NCBI RefSeq assembly: GCF_002848005.1
Contig: NZ_PKHX01000003.1
Location: 1 to 64,000 of the forward strand
Direction: 5' to 3'
Origin: Varibaculum cambriense
GTDB taxonomy: Bacteria; Actinomycetota; Actinomycetes; Actinomycetales; Actinomycetaceae
DNA length: 64,000 nucleotides
Shown: positions 46,936 through 54,928 of the stretch, in pieces
Layout of the letters: every line of letters begins with the position of its first letter
Numbering within the stretch: the stretch's first letter is position 1
The notes under the pieces: model-generated
What the model was told of the DNA's origin: nothing
The model's input: only the letters and a program-made list of their open reading frames with translations
The model's database searches: none
Position numbers and translations under genes: made by a program

Positions 46936-48024
46936 TTAAAGCCGCACCGGGCAGGAGCGCGACCCCCAGGTACCGGGGCGGGAATCAAAATGTCCGGCTA
47001 GCGCTTTCCCACAATCGGGACATTTACCTGCCACCAGGTTATACTCGCGCAGTTGATACCAGTCGCGGCGAATCAGCGCCTTACCACAACCCGCGCAGTA
47101 GGTGGTGTCTGCCTCCGGGTCGTGTACGTTACCTAGGTAGACGTGCTTTAACCCGGCCTCGAGGGCGATCTCGCGGGCAGTGCGCAGCGTCTGCAGGGGC
47201 GTAGGCAGGGTGTCTAACATCTTGTGGTCCGGGTGGAAAGCCGTGAAATGCAGGGGAATCTCCGTGCCCAGCTCGCGCGCTATCCATTCACATTCTGCCT
47301 GCAGCTGTGCCCGGTCATCGTTATAACCGGGAATAATCAACGTAGTCAGCTCCACCCAAGTGGAGGTGTTATGGACTACCCAGGCAATATTGTCCAAGAT
47401 GTTGGTCAGGTGCGCGCCGGTTAAATGCCAGTAAAAGTCCTCATTAAAACCTTTTAGGTCGATATTTGCGGCGTCCATTACGGAAAAGAATTCGCCTCGA
47501 GCCTTGGGGGAAATATAACCGGCGGTTACCGCAATGGGGTGAATCCCCCGGGCGCGGCAAGCGCGGGCAGTATCGATCGCATATTCCGCGTAAATCACCG
47601 GATCGTTGTAGGTGAATGCTACTGCCCGCACCGATATTTCTTGCGCGGCCGTCGCAATTTGCGTCGGGGCGGCGGATTGCGCCAGGCGATCCCATTGCCG
47701 CGCCGACGACATTTCATGGTTCTGGCAGAACTTACAGCCCAGGTTGCACCCGGCGGTGCCGAAGGAAAGTACGGGAGTTCCCGGGTAAAAGTGGTTTAGC
47801 GGTTTCTTTTCTATCGGGTCTATGCAAAATCCACTCGACCTGCCCCAGGTGGCGAGCACAATCCGTTCCCCGCACCGCTCCCGCACGAAACAGTATCCCT
47901 TTTGTCCCTCCCGTAAGCGGCAATTTCGCGGACACAGGTCGCATTGGATTCTGCCGTCCTCTAGCCGGTGAAACCACTTTCCTGGCAGCTCGGTTTCTTC
48001 CGTTATTTCCGTGCGGCGCATCAT
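46936..48024 (-). CDS. amrS: AmmeMemoRadiSam system radical SAM enzyme
   Basis: I set the start at ATG 48024, which overlaps the preceding stop (ATGA) and has TGGAGCG upstream; the frame is open to 48075. In this 362-residue protein the 4Fe-4S motif is GCNLGCKFCQNHEMS. Before it is a CDLCPRNCRLREGQKGYC cysteine set typical of PflA-like AmrS proteins. It ends with a rubredoxin-like pair (YCAGCGK, GKCPDCGK). It probably uses SAM radical chemistry on an unknown target. It belongs to a three-gene operon with ammA and ammB. Confidence 0.9.
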   Translation of the reverse strand: MMRRTEITEETELPGKWFHRLEDGRIQCDLCPRNCRLREGQKGYCFVRERCGERIVLATWGRSSGFCIDPIEKKPLNHFYPGTPVLSFGTAGCNLGCKFCQNHEMSSARQWDRLAQSAAPTQIATAAQEISVRAVAFTYNDPVIYAEYAIDTARACRARGIHPIAVTAGYISPKARGEFFSVMDAANIDLKGFNEDFYWHLTGAHLTNILDNIAWVVHNTSTWVELTTLIIPGYNDDRAQLQAECEWIARELGTEIPLHFTAFHPDHKMLDTLPTPLQTLRTAREIALEAGLKHVYLGNVHDPEADTTYCAGCGKALIRRDWYQLREYNLVAGKCPDCGKALAGHFDSRPGTWGSRSCPVRL

Positions 48025-48575
48025 TCGCTCCAGGCAGTAACCGTATAGGTTTGCACTTGCGCGCGCGGATCCCACCAGGAAGCGGGTAGCCCCGCTTTCA
48101 TTTTCAGGTGCGCCAGGAATTCTTTAGGGTCAGGCAGTTGCTCCCAAACCTGCGGTAGAAAGGTAGCGCGAGTGTATCCAGCATTAAGAACTACCCCGCT
48201 TACCTGGGGTTTTAGCTGGGAAATCACTTCTGCCTCGCTGCCTGCCTGCAGAGTTACCCGGGGGCTTAATACCGAAACTTCAATCTGGATAGCAGGCAGC
48301 TCCACCTTAGTTAGGGCAGGAAAACGAGGATCTTGAAAGGCGGCAGCGCGCGCGTTTGCTATCACGTCGCGCCCCAGGGGACGGTATTCTTCCAGGCTGC
48401 CGATACAGCCGCGCAGATTCGAATTTTCGGTGAGGGTAACGAAACTGGCGCCCTCCTCCTGCAACCAGGAGGACGCATCTGTAATTACCGGGTCTGCCTG
48501 CTCTAATAGGACGGTCTGGATTGCCTCTCGTGCCAGGGGCAATAGTATCTTTCCGGCATCTGCAGGCACTGTCAT
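48021..48575 (-). CDS. amrA: AmmeMemoRadiSam protein A (AMMECR1 domain)
   Basis: ATG 48575 overlaps the amrB stop (ATGA) and has AAGGAG upstream. The 184-residue AMMECR1-domain protein carries the conserved segment LRGCIGSLEEYRPLGRDV. The human homologue is linked to Alport-type syndrome (AMMECR1). The molecular role is unknown in any organism. It lies between the MEMO1-like gene and the radical SAM gene. Confidence 0.9.
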   Translation of the reverse strand: MTVPADAGKILLPLAREAIQTVLLEQADPVITDASSWLQEEGASFVTLTENSNLRGCIGSLEEYRPLGRDVIANARAAAFQDPRFPALTKVELPAIQIEVSVLSPRVTLQAGSEAEVISQLKPQVSGVVLNAGYTRATFLPQVWEQLPDPKEFLAHLKMKAGLPASWWDPRAQVQTYTVTAWSE

Positions 48576-49420
48576 GAGCCGCTCCTTACCTCGAAGGCGG
48601 CGTACCCTACTACCCGGTCGCTGCCCGCATAGGGGGTGTCGCCCGAGTTGTAGTTTCCGATTAGGCGCGGAGAGACCCCGCGCTGCCTGCATAGCTCTAA
48701 CAGCCCATTTAGGGGGCGCACCCCGCAGGCTTGTTCCGAAGTGAGCGGCAGTTCCAGGTTTTGAATCTGCGCGATGGTTGCCTCATCTATGCGTTCTGCC
48801 TGATTGTATGGGTGATAGTGGGAAAGATCAGAGCTGACTGCTATCAGGGTTTCTTCATCGGTAAGGGCGGCAATGATTTCCGCTACCGCCTTGGGGGCTG
48901 CCTCCCCCACATTTAGGGGAATCAGCTCCACGTCCTCACCAAAGTTTTCGATTATTAGTGGAACCTGCACTTCCAGGGCGTGTTCGTCCCGGTGGGTAAG
49001 GGGATCTATAGTTACTTTCAGCGGTAAATCCTGGGTTTGCGCCAGCACCTTTTGAGTGGGCACCGCCAACATTCCCGCCGGGGTTCCGAACTGGTCACAA
49101 CCGGGTAAAGCCACTCCCCGAATCGCTACCCGATGAGTGGGACCCAGTAGCACTATCCGTTTGGTCACTTTGCGCCCTAAAGCCGCCCTTCGCCAGGCTG
49201 CAGCCGCCAACATTCCCGAAAATACCCACCCCGCATGCGGCACCACAACCGCCTTGACCTGCCCACTTACTTGGGGATCATCAGCTGGTAAATCCGGGCG
49301 TACCTGTAGGTATTTCGCAGCGGCCTCATTGAGGGTACGTGCCTCGGATCTAATTTCTGCCGCTTCCTGCGGATAAAACATTCCGGCCACCGCCGGTTTC
49401 CGCCGCAGATACTCGCCCAT
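48572..49420 (-). CDS. amrB: AmmeMemoRadiSam protein B (MEMO1-like)
   Basis: This 282-residue MEMO-family protein is related to extradiol dioxygenases. It keeps VVVPHAGWVFSGMLAAAAW with a metal-ligand His, GPTHRV, LTHRDEHALEVQVPLI and ISSDLSHYHPYNQAE. Human MEMO1 binds iron or copper and affects cell motility, but no enzymatic activity is settled. It is the first gene of the trio, and all starts overlap the preceding stops, so a common complex or pathway is likely. Confidence 0.92.
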   Translation of the reverse strand: MGEYLRRKPAVAGMFYPQEAAEIRSEARTLNEAAAKYLQVRPDLPADDPQVSGQVKAVVVPHAGWVFSGMLAAAAWRRAALGRKVTKRIVLLGPTHRVAIRGVALPGCDQFGTPAGMLAVPTQKVLAQTQDLPLKVTIDPLTHRDEHALEVQVPLIIENFGEDVELIPLNVGEAAPKAVAEIIAALTDEETLIAVSSDLSHYHPYNQAERIDEATIAQIQNLELPLTSEQACGVRPLNGLLELCRQRGVSPRLIGNYNSGDTPYAGSDRVVGYAAFEVRSGS

Positions 49421-49545
49421 AGCCCCTCTCTCATCGCAGGTGGATTACCTCTATTTTAGCTGGTAATCCCGGTTACCGTCCCGCTTTTACCGAGTATCCG
49501 CAAGACGGAGGCGAGTTCCCCTAGTGCTCGTCACCCTGGACTTCC

Positions 49546-49576
49546 GCGCGGGGGCTAGGTTTCCCTCCTGCCCCGC
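49546..49576 (-). repeat. Right-half fragment of the nested-hairpin element
   Basis: On the minus strand GGGGCAGGAGGG-AAACCTAGCCC-CCGCGC matches the right arm and outer right stem of copy 1 (426-454) with few changes. The matching left half and inner hairpin are missing. It lies just downstream of the truncated gene next to the IS3 element. Confidence 0.5.
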
Positions 49577-49592
49577 GTTATCCGGGCAAGAG

Positions 49593-50224
49593 TTATAGAT
49601 ATGGGCGAAGATCTACCGATGGCCCCCCTTGTAATCTCTCAAATGGGGATGCCCTGTCACCTACGTAGCCCACGCCAGTTTTTCTATCAACGGTGTAATA
49701 AGTGTGGTTTTGAGTATCTTCCGACGGTTTGTACCAGTCGAGCCTGATAGCTACCTGATCCCCTTGTTGCTGGTAGATAGTAACCTTTAAAACCTCGCCA
49801 GTGCCCTTTAAGCCTTCTTCACCACCAACGTCTTTCAACGCGAGTGCCCTGGCTGCTTGCGTCAATTGGCTATCGCTATAACCTTTGGCTGCTTGCGCTT
49901 TCTTAGCTTCTTCGGCTTTTTTGGCTTGTTCGGCCTCGGCTTTGGCCTTAGCAATCTCAGCTTTCTTCGCCTCGCGAGCGTCGGTTACTTTCTTAACACA
50001 CTCCTCAATCTGAGCATCATCCATACCATACTCTTTATAAATCTTTCTTAACTGGGCAATCTGCTCATCGCTAACATTTTCCGGACTAACCGGATCCAAC
50101 TTAAAAACCGTTTTCGAAACAGAACCGGTAGCATCATCACCAGCAGTTTTGCCGTTCTGTCCCGATTGACCAGACTTAGCAGTTTCACCCGCCTGCTTAC
50201 CACCAGCAGCCTTCTGAAGCGTAC
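49593..50224 (-). pseudogene. 5'-truncated coiled-coil protein gene
   Basis: From TTG 50099 the frame reads 168 residues (DPVSPENVSDEQIAQ...), with an Ala/Lys/Glu coiled coil (about 45-75) and a C-terminal beta-type region (KVTIYQQQGDQVAIRLDWY...). The same frame continues upstream without a stop (…AGGKQAGETAKSGQSGQNG…SVSKTVFK) to the IS3 end at 50225, so the original N-terminus, perhaps with a signal peptide, is lost. I do not recognise the family. It is either a pseudogene or expressed from the internal TTG. Confidence 0.6.
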
Positions 50225-50242
50225 TGGGTTTTGTTCCGCTTC

Positions 50243-51154
50243 TTATACGGGGGTCAGCGAGCTGACCCGTGTTTGATTATAGCTGGTGATTATCTCGCTG
50301 GGGGTTCTGTATCCGAGTGCTTCGTGTAGGCGGTGGTTGTTCCACCAGTACACCCAGTTCAGGGTGATCCGCTCGACCTGGTTACAACAGTGCCAGGTAC
50401 GAGAGCTGATTAACTCAGTCTTGTATAGACCGTTGACCGCTTCGGCTAGCGCGTTATCGTAGCTATCTCCCACGGTCCCGGTGGAGGGTTTGATTCCCCA
50501 GTGAGCGAGTTTGTCGTTATAGGTAATACTCGTGTACTGAGATCCGTGATCTGAGTGGTGGACCAAGCCAGACAGATCTTCTTTAGCGTTCTTGATTGCC
50601 TGCTCTAACGCTTCCAGCGGCAATGCCTCTGTTTTCATAGTCGATCTGCTTGCCCAGCCCACAATCTTCCTGGAGAACACGTCAGTGACGAATGCTGTAT
50701 AAACAAATCCTGAAATGGTACGCACATACGTGATATCAGCGACCCATAATTCATTGGGTTTGCCAGCTTTGAAACAACGCTTAACCAAATCCGGGCGCAG
50801 ATCCACAGCCTGTGACCCCCTGGTCGTGATCGGCGTACGACCCCGGCGAATACCGGCAATCCCAGCGATCCTCATAATCCTAGCAACCTGGTCACGGCCA
50901 ATATCCCAGCCCGCGCGCCTGGCTGCATGCCACATCTTACGTATCCCGTAAACCCCGAAATTATGAGCGTGAATAGTTGCCAACTCCCTAGCAAGTATCC
51001 GATCACGAATGCTTCTAGCGCTTGCTGGTCTGCTCTTAGCAGCACGGTAGCCGCGAGAGGTAATAAACCCTCCTTCCAGGCTAGCCCCCAGTGTCCGGCA
51101 AATCGGCTCGACCCCGAAACGATCCTTATATTCGTCAATATAGGCAATCATCAT
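50243..51154 (-). CDS. IS3-family transposase OrfB (DDE integrase domain)
   Basis: This 303-residue catalytic subunit has an HTH_21 region (ELATIHAHNFGVYGIRKMWHAARRAG) and the rve integrase domain with the DDE residues: Asp in VADITYV, Asp in HHSDHGSQYTSI and Glu in DNALAEAVNGLYK. It begins at ATG 51154, overlapping the OrfA stop (ATGA). The real product may be an OrfAB fusion by frameshifting. It appears intact. Confidence 0.92.
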   Translation of the reverse strand: MMIAYIDEYKDRFGVEPICRTLGASLEGGFITSRGYRAAKSRPASARSIRDRILARELATIHAHNFGVYGIRKMWHAARRAGWDIGRDQVARIMRIAGIAGIRRGRTPITTRGSQAVDLRPDLVKRCFKAGKPNELWVADITYVRTISGFVYTAFVTDVFSRKIVGWASRSTMKTEALPLEALEQAIKNAKEDLSGLVHHSDHGSQYTSITYNDKLAHWGIKPSTGTVGDSYDNALAEAVNGLYKTELISSRTWHCCNQVERITLNWVYWWNNHRLHEALGYRTPSEIITSYNQTRVSSLTPV

Positions 51155-51468
51155 CGGGCCGGTCGGTCGAGCTCCGCTGCGAAAAAAGCCGAAGCAGTTT
51201 TCAAAATCTCATTCGCCCGCCTCAGCTCGGCAACCTCACGCTTAAGTCGTTTGACTTCCTCGTGTTCTTCACGGGTCATCCCCTGCCGCTCACCAGTGTT
51301 CACAAGATGCTGCTCATACCAACGGCGCAATGACTCATTCGCAACCCCCAGCTTCGGGGCAATCTCATTAACCGCCCTCCACTGCGAACACGAACTATCA
51401 GCAGCCAACCGATCAGAAAGCAACCGCACCGCACGATCCTTAAAATCCTGAGAATACCTCTTAGACAT
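51151..51468 (-). CDS. IS3-family transposase OrfA (helix-turn-helix)
   Basis: ATG 51468 gives 105 residues starting MSKRYSQDFKDRAVRLL. This is an HTH_Tnp_1 domain with a C-terminal leucine-zipper-like coil (EEHEEVKRLKREVAELRRANEILK) that pairs OrfA with OrfAB. An upstream open extension does not resemble the family. Confidence 0.92.
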   Translation of the reverse strand: MSKRYSQDFKDRAVRLLSDRLAADSSCSQWRAVNEIAPKLGVANESLRRWYEQHLVNTGERQGMTREEHEEVKRLKREVAELRRANEILKTASAFFAAELDRPAR

Positions 51469-51510
51469 ATCCCTAATCCTCTCAAAAACAACTAGGAACA
51501 AAACCCAGGA

Positions 51511-51744
51511 CGATTCACGAAATACCAGAAAACACTCGCAGAAAAACAAGCCATTGACGCACAGATAACAGCTAAAAACGCCAAAGCCACCGCAATCAAA
51601 ACCGCCTACTCCCAACTAGCTGACAAACCCATCGAACATTTCCAGTCCTGTCAATGGAACGCCCTAATCGACCACGCCATCATCGGCGCAAACCAGATCC
51701 GGTTCATTTTCAGAACCGGGAAAGAAATCACGGTCAATCTCTAA
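51511..51744 (+). pseudogene. C-terminal fragment of a serine-recombinase-like protein
   Basis: Starting at the IS3 right end, 77 codons run in frame to TAA 51744. The end (QWNALIDHAIIGANQIRFIFRTGKEITVNL) is the type of C-terminal beta segment seen in large serine recombinases of phages and conjugative elements, preceded by a helical AEKQAIDAQITAKNAKATAIK. The N-terminal catalytic domain is missing. It is a dead gene cut by the IS3 event. Confidence 0.6.
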
Positions 51745-51837
51745 TCCCACACCCTAAACACGGCTAGAGCACCAGACTCGAACCGACACCACTAGAACAG
51801 CGTTATTTGCGACTAAGAGAGGCGTATTTTTCATCTC

Positions 51838-51964
51838 CGTTAGCGAGTTAAACCGTAAAACCCTACGCGAACAGGGAAAACATCATACTAGGTAACGCAA
51901 AATCCAAACCCGCTAACGCAGGCGATTTTTTACACCCCCCTAAGCGATACTCGCTAACGCAAAA
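51838..51964. repeat. GCTAACG inverted and direct repeats
   Basis: CGTTAGCGAGT (51838-51848) is the perfect inverse of ACTCGCTAACG (51949-51959). Further copies of the core lie at 51911-51920 (CGCTAACGCA) and 51893-51900 (TAACGCAA). The stretch between the recombinase fragment and tRNA-Gly has no gene. It may be the remains of an attachment or resolution site. Confidence 0.45.
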
Positions 51965-51991
51965 GGGTACTTATCAAATCCGACGTCTAAG

Positions 51992-52065
51992 TGGAGCGAG
52001 TGACGGGAATCGAACCCGCATGACCAGCTTGGAAGGCTGGGGCTCTACCATTGAGCTACACTCGC
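51992..52065 (-). tRNA. tRNA-Gly (TCC)
   Basis: Acceptor GCGAGTG/CACTCGC, discriminator T, encoded CCA, anticodon loop CTTCCAA. It borders the recombinase remnant, a usual integration neighbourhood. Confidence 0.94.
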
Positions 52066-52140
52066 AACTTGCCTTCGCTTCAAGTTAACGAAAGCCGCGA
52101 AAAACAGTGTAACCTATTAGAGGTCAGAAAATAAAACTGA

Positions 52141-52214
52141 CGGGGCGTGGCGCAGTTTGGTAGCGCACCTGCTTTGGGAGCAGGGGGTCGCAGGTTCAAA
52201 TCCTGTCGCCCCGA
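52141..52214 (+). tRNA. tRNA-Pro (TGG)
   Basis: Acceptor CGGGGCG/CGCCCCG, discriminator A, T loop GTTCAAATC, anticodon loop TTTGGGA. It is divergent from tRNA-Gly across 75 bases. Confidence 0.94.
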
Positions 52215-52224
52215 CTCTGTGATG

Positions 52225-52256
52225 TCCCGCGACATATGTCCGCATATGTCGCGGGA
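52225..52256 (+). terminator. Terminator after tRNA-Pro
   Basis: A 14-bp perfect stem (TCCCGCGACATATG and complement, 4-base loop), then TTTCCTC, 10 bases after the tRNA. Confidence 0.75.
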
Positions 52257-52305
52257 TTTCCTCTATCCACACCCCGTCCACCTCTCCCCCTACCCCAAAA
52301 GAAAT

Positions 52306-52366
52306 CTGTATTAAACACTTGACACAGCCACCCCGACAGAGTTACTGTATTACTACATTGACACAG
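52306..52366 (+). promoter_or_regulatory. Twin 22-bp operator boxes over the gntR promoter
   Basis: Two boxes, 52306-52327 and 52345-52366, share CTGTATTA-N5-TTGACACAG. Each is an imperfect palindrome (CTGTnT...AnACAG). They start 39 bases apart. The TTGACA of the first box (52319-52324) can be the -35, and TACTGT in the second (52343-52348) the -10 with an 18-base spacer, so a repressor bound here would cover the promoter. This fits self-control by the GntR protein encoded next. Confidence 0.65.
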
Positions 52367-52393
52367 CAACCGAAAAGACCGAAAGGAGGAGGC

Positions 52394-52765
52394 ATGGAGC
52401 TAAACTCAGCGATTCCAATCTGGAGCCAACTGCGCGACGAGTTTTCTCGTCGGATAACTTCTGGAAGTTGGCCGCCGGGGAGCAAGATTCCCAGCGTGCG
52501 CGACCTGGCGCAAATGGTGGGTGCCAATCCGAATACGGTGCAGCGCGCCCTATCGGAACTTGAGCGCGAAGGACTGGCGGTATCAGAACGTACTGCCGGA
52601 CGGTTCGTAACCCAAGACCAGGACAAGATCTGGCTGACGCGCCAAAAAATATTCCTGGAGCACACCGATCAGTTCGCCACCACCATGAAAAAAGCTGGGG
52701 CTACCCTACCCCAAACACTCGACTTAGTAGAAAAACAATGGAAGAAGGGAAAATCTCATGACTGA
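52394..52765 (+). CDS. GntR-family regulator, YtrA type
   Basis: ATG 52394 has GGAGGAGG upstream. The 123-residue protein has a GntR winged helix (about 8-75): PIWSQLRDEFSRRITSGSWPPGSKIPSVRDLAQMVGANPNTVQRALSELEREGL matches the family strongly. The short helical tail is the YtrA subgroup form, which lacks a large ligand domain. It overlaps the ABC ATPase gene by 8 bases. YtrA-type regulators usually repress their own ABC operon and respond to antibiotics that act on the envelope. Confidence 0.9.
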   Translation: MELNSAIPIWSQLRDEFSRRITSGSWPPGSKIPSVRDLAQMVGANPNTVQRALSELEREGLAVSERTAGRFVTQDQDKIWLTRQKIFLEHTDQFATTMKKAGATLPQTLDLVEKQWKKGKSHD

Positions 52766-53567
52766 CAACCAGTTAAACCAGTTCCCAAACCCTCCGTCTT
52801 CACCTGTAGGCGGAAACCCCGAGCAGCTGGCAATGGCAAGCGCTTCAACAGCTACGCCCTCTCCCCAGCAGGCTGTGCCCGCTATCGAAATAAAAGGAGT
52901 GTCTAAGTTCTACGGCTCCCAGATCGGGCTGGCCAACGCCAACCTAACTTTGCCTAGTGGCGGCATAGTCGGCCTGATGGGGCCAAACGGGTGCGGAAAA
53001 ACTACCTTAATGAAAATTTTGGCGGGGGTAATGCAGGATTACGAGGGCGAGGTTCGACTTTTCGGGAAAACTCCCGGAGCAGAAACCAAAGCTTTTACCT
53101 CCTACCTACCCGACAGTTCATTGCTAGCCGATAACCTCACTCCGCGTTCGGCAATCCGCCAGTACCAGGATTTCTTCACCGATTTCGATTCCGCGAAAGC
53201 CTACGAAATGGTAGATTTTTTCCGCCTACCAGCCGACCGGAAGCTATCTGCCATGTCCAAAGGCATGCGCGAAAAACTGCAGGTAGCCCTGATTATGTCG
53301 CGAAATGCGCGCGTCTATCTGCTGGATGAGCCCATTAGCGGGGTAGATCCGGCGGCCCGGGACGTAATCTTACGAGCTGTTATTTCCCGGTTCAATCCCC
53401 AGGCAGTAATGCTGCTATCGACCCACTTGATTAACGATGTGGAACCCGTGGTTTCTACCGCCGTATTCATGTCGGCAGGACAAGTATTTTTAACCGGAGA
53501 TGCTGACCAGCTCCGCAGCACCTATCAAACCAGTCTGGACGGACTCTTTAGGGGGATGTACCGATGA
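52758..53567 (+). CDS. ABC transporter ATPase (YtrB-like)
   Basis: The 269 residues include a 35-residue Pro/Ser-rich start. Walker A is GPNGCGKTT near residue 77, followed by YLPDSSLLADNLT, a signature MSKGMREKLQVALIMS (degenerate SKGM instead of SGGQ, a known subgroup form) and Walker B VYLLDEPISGVDP. It couples ATP use to the permease encoded next (4-base overlap). The start could lie further in. Confidence 0.85.
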   Translation: MTDNQLNQFPNPPSSPVGGNPEQLAMASASTATPSPQQAVPAIEIKGVSKFYGSQIGLANANLTLPSGGIVGLMGPNGCGKTTLMKILAGVMQDYEGEVRLFGKTPGAETKAFTSYLPDSSLLADNLTPRSAIRQYQDFFTDFDSAKAYEMVDFFRLPADRKLSAMSKGMREKLQVALIMSRNARVYLLDEPISGVDPAARDVILRAVISRFNPQAVMLLSTHLINDVEPVVSTAVFMSAGQVFLTGDADQLRSTYQTSLDGLFRGMYR

Positions 53568-54397
53568 TTACTAAAATAATGAAACACGATTTCCTGGCAC
53601 TGCGTAAACCCCTGGGAATCACCGTCGGTTTGACCTTGCTGACCGCAATCTTGAGCGCGATAGCCGTCTCAATTTTACGTACCCCCGTAGGGGTTACCAT
53701 ATTTTTATTAGCATTCTTAGGAATGCTAGCCGCCTACCTGGTTTATTCGATAATCCTTTTAGTTCACTATTACCGTTCCATGTACGGAAAAACTGGGTAT
53801 TTCACCATGTCGATCCCGGCAAGGCCTACCGAGCTATTTTGGGCAAAAAGCCTTTTTAACCTCTTAGCTCTCTGTCTTTTCACGCTAGTGGTTTTTTGCG
53901 GAGGATTACTTCTAATCACATCTCTGTTTTTAGAAGATACCACTGGCGCCGCTCTAAAATCCTTCTTCACAACCAAAGAGACCTGGCAAGTAGCTTTTCT
54001 GCTTCTGATGACCCTGCTACTATCTTCGATTTCCAGTGTTTTCTTCTACCAGTTCATAGTTACCGCCGGCAACCGGCGACCTTTCTTGGATCGTTTTGGA
54101 AAAATAGGCGGCCCGATATTAGTAGCAGTGCTGGTCTATGTGGGAATGCAAATTATTGGCTTCCTGCTGATACTTCTCCCTGGGCAGCTGGTATTTTTCG
54201 CCCCCGATGCCCCCTTTATTTCTCTGGATTGGGATGGAATTCTCTTCACTATAATTGGACCGATTGACCCCAGTGAGTCTAATCCTGTGAAACCCCCGTC
54301 GATTTCAATCTGGTGGCTGCTCGGCACCGGCGTGCTCACAGTGGTCGCAGGTTATCTCACCGCACTATTTTTAAAGAAAGGTACTTCCCTGCGCTAA
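53564..54397 (+). CDS. ABC transporter permease
   Basis: This 277-residue membrane protein has about six hydrophobic helices and the amphipathic start MITKIMKHDFLALRKPLG typical of ABC-2-type export permeases. An internal segment, YYRSMYGKTGYFTMSIPARPTELFWAKSL, is seen in related permeases of GntR-ABC operons. The substrate is unknown. Confidence 0.8.
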   Translation: MITKIMKHDFLALRKPLGITVGLTLLTAILSAIAVSILRTPVGVTIFLLAFLGMLAAYLVYSIILLVHYYRSMYGKTGYFTMSIPARPTELFWAKSLFNLLALCLFTLVVFCGGLLLITSLFLEDTTGAALKSFFTTKETWQVAFLLLMTLLLSSISSVFFYQFIVTAGNRRPFLDRFGKIGGPILVAVLVYVGMQIIGFLLILLPGQLVFFAPDAPFISLDWDGILFTIIGPIDPSESNPVKPPSISIWWLLGTGVLTVVAGYLTALFLKKGTSLR

Positions 54398-54483
54398 AAA
54401 TGAGGGACCGAAAGCAGATTTCCCTCGGGGACCTCGGGGTGATCTGCATTCGGGAAGCAATAAAATTAAAAACATAAACGAAT

Positions 54484-54509
54484 GCCCCTAGCAGGATACT
54501 GCTAGGGGC
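54484..54509. terminator. Bidirectional terminator
   Basis: GCCCCTAGCA/TGCTAGGGGC with 6-base loop, followed by TTTTTC on plus, lies between the convergent permease and rpmF genes. Confidence 0.8.
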
Positions 54510-54528
54510 TTTTTCTTAACTTCGAGCT

Positions 54529-54711
54529 TTACTCGAAATCGTCTGCCGGGCTGTACAGCCCCAGCTTTACGGCTTTGGCCAGGTGACGAGGTGCCACATA
54601 GGAACGCCCATCATTGCCCTTGACCGTAGTAAGCTGGGGTGCCTTGGCTTTCCAAGCAGACCGCCGGGTGCGAGTATTCGCACGAGACATTTTGCGCTTT
54701 GGTACTGCCAT
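54529..54711 (-). CDS. rpmF: 50S ribosomal protein L32
   Basis: This 60-residue protein starts [18 protein letters not shown], the diagnostic start of bL32. The zinc-binding cysteines are absent (C- form), in contrast to the C+ L33 at 39627. ATG 54711 has GAGGAG upstream. It stands alone. Confidence 0.94.
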   Translation of the reverse strand: MAVPKRKMSRANTRTRRSAWKAKAPQLTTVKGNDGRSYVAPRHLAKAVKLGLYSPADDFE

Positions 54712-54928
54712 CACGGACTCCTCTAACTAATACAAATAGAAAAATAACCTCTATAACTGTGCCATTTATAGCGGAAAGATTCCAGTTTCAACCATGTGAT
54801 TTGTACCGCGAGCACGCTTTATCTAACCCAGACATAATCGAAAAATGCCATTTATATTTCCGAGGGTGCCCTCGCCCTAAACCCAAAAGCTCACCCTCCC
54901 TCGCCTGACTTGTAGATAAGATCAAGCT

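Larger units (their letters stand above)
50225..51507 (-). mobile_element. IS3-family insertion sequence
   Basis: The terminal inverted repeats are 13-14 bp: CTGGGTTTTGTTCC (50224-50237) and its complement GGAACAAAACCCAG (51495-51508). With the usual TG...CA ends the element is about 1283 bp. It encodes OrfA and OrfB. No convincing target duplication is present (GTAC on the left, GGAC on the right). Confidence 0.85.
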
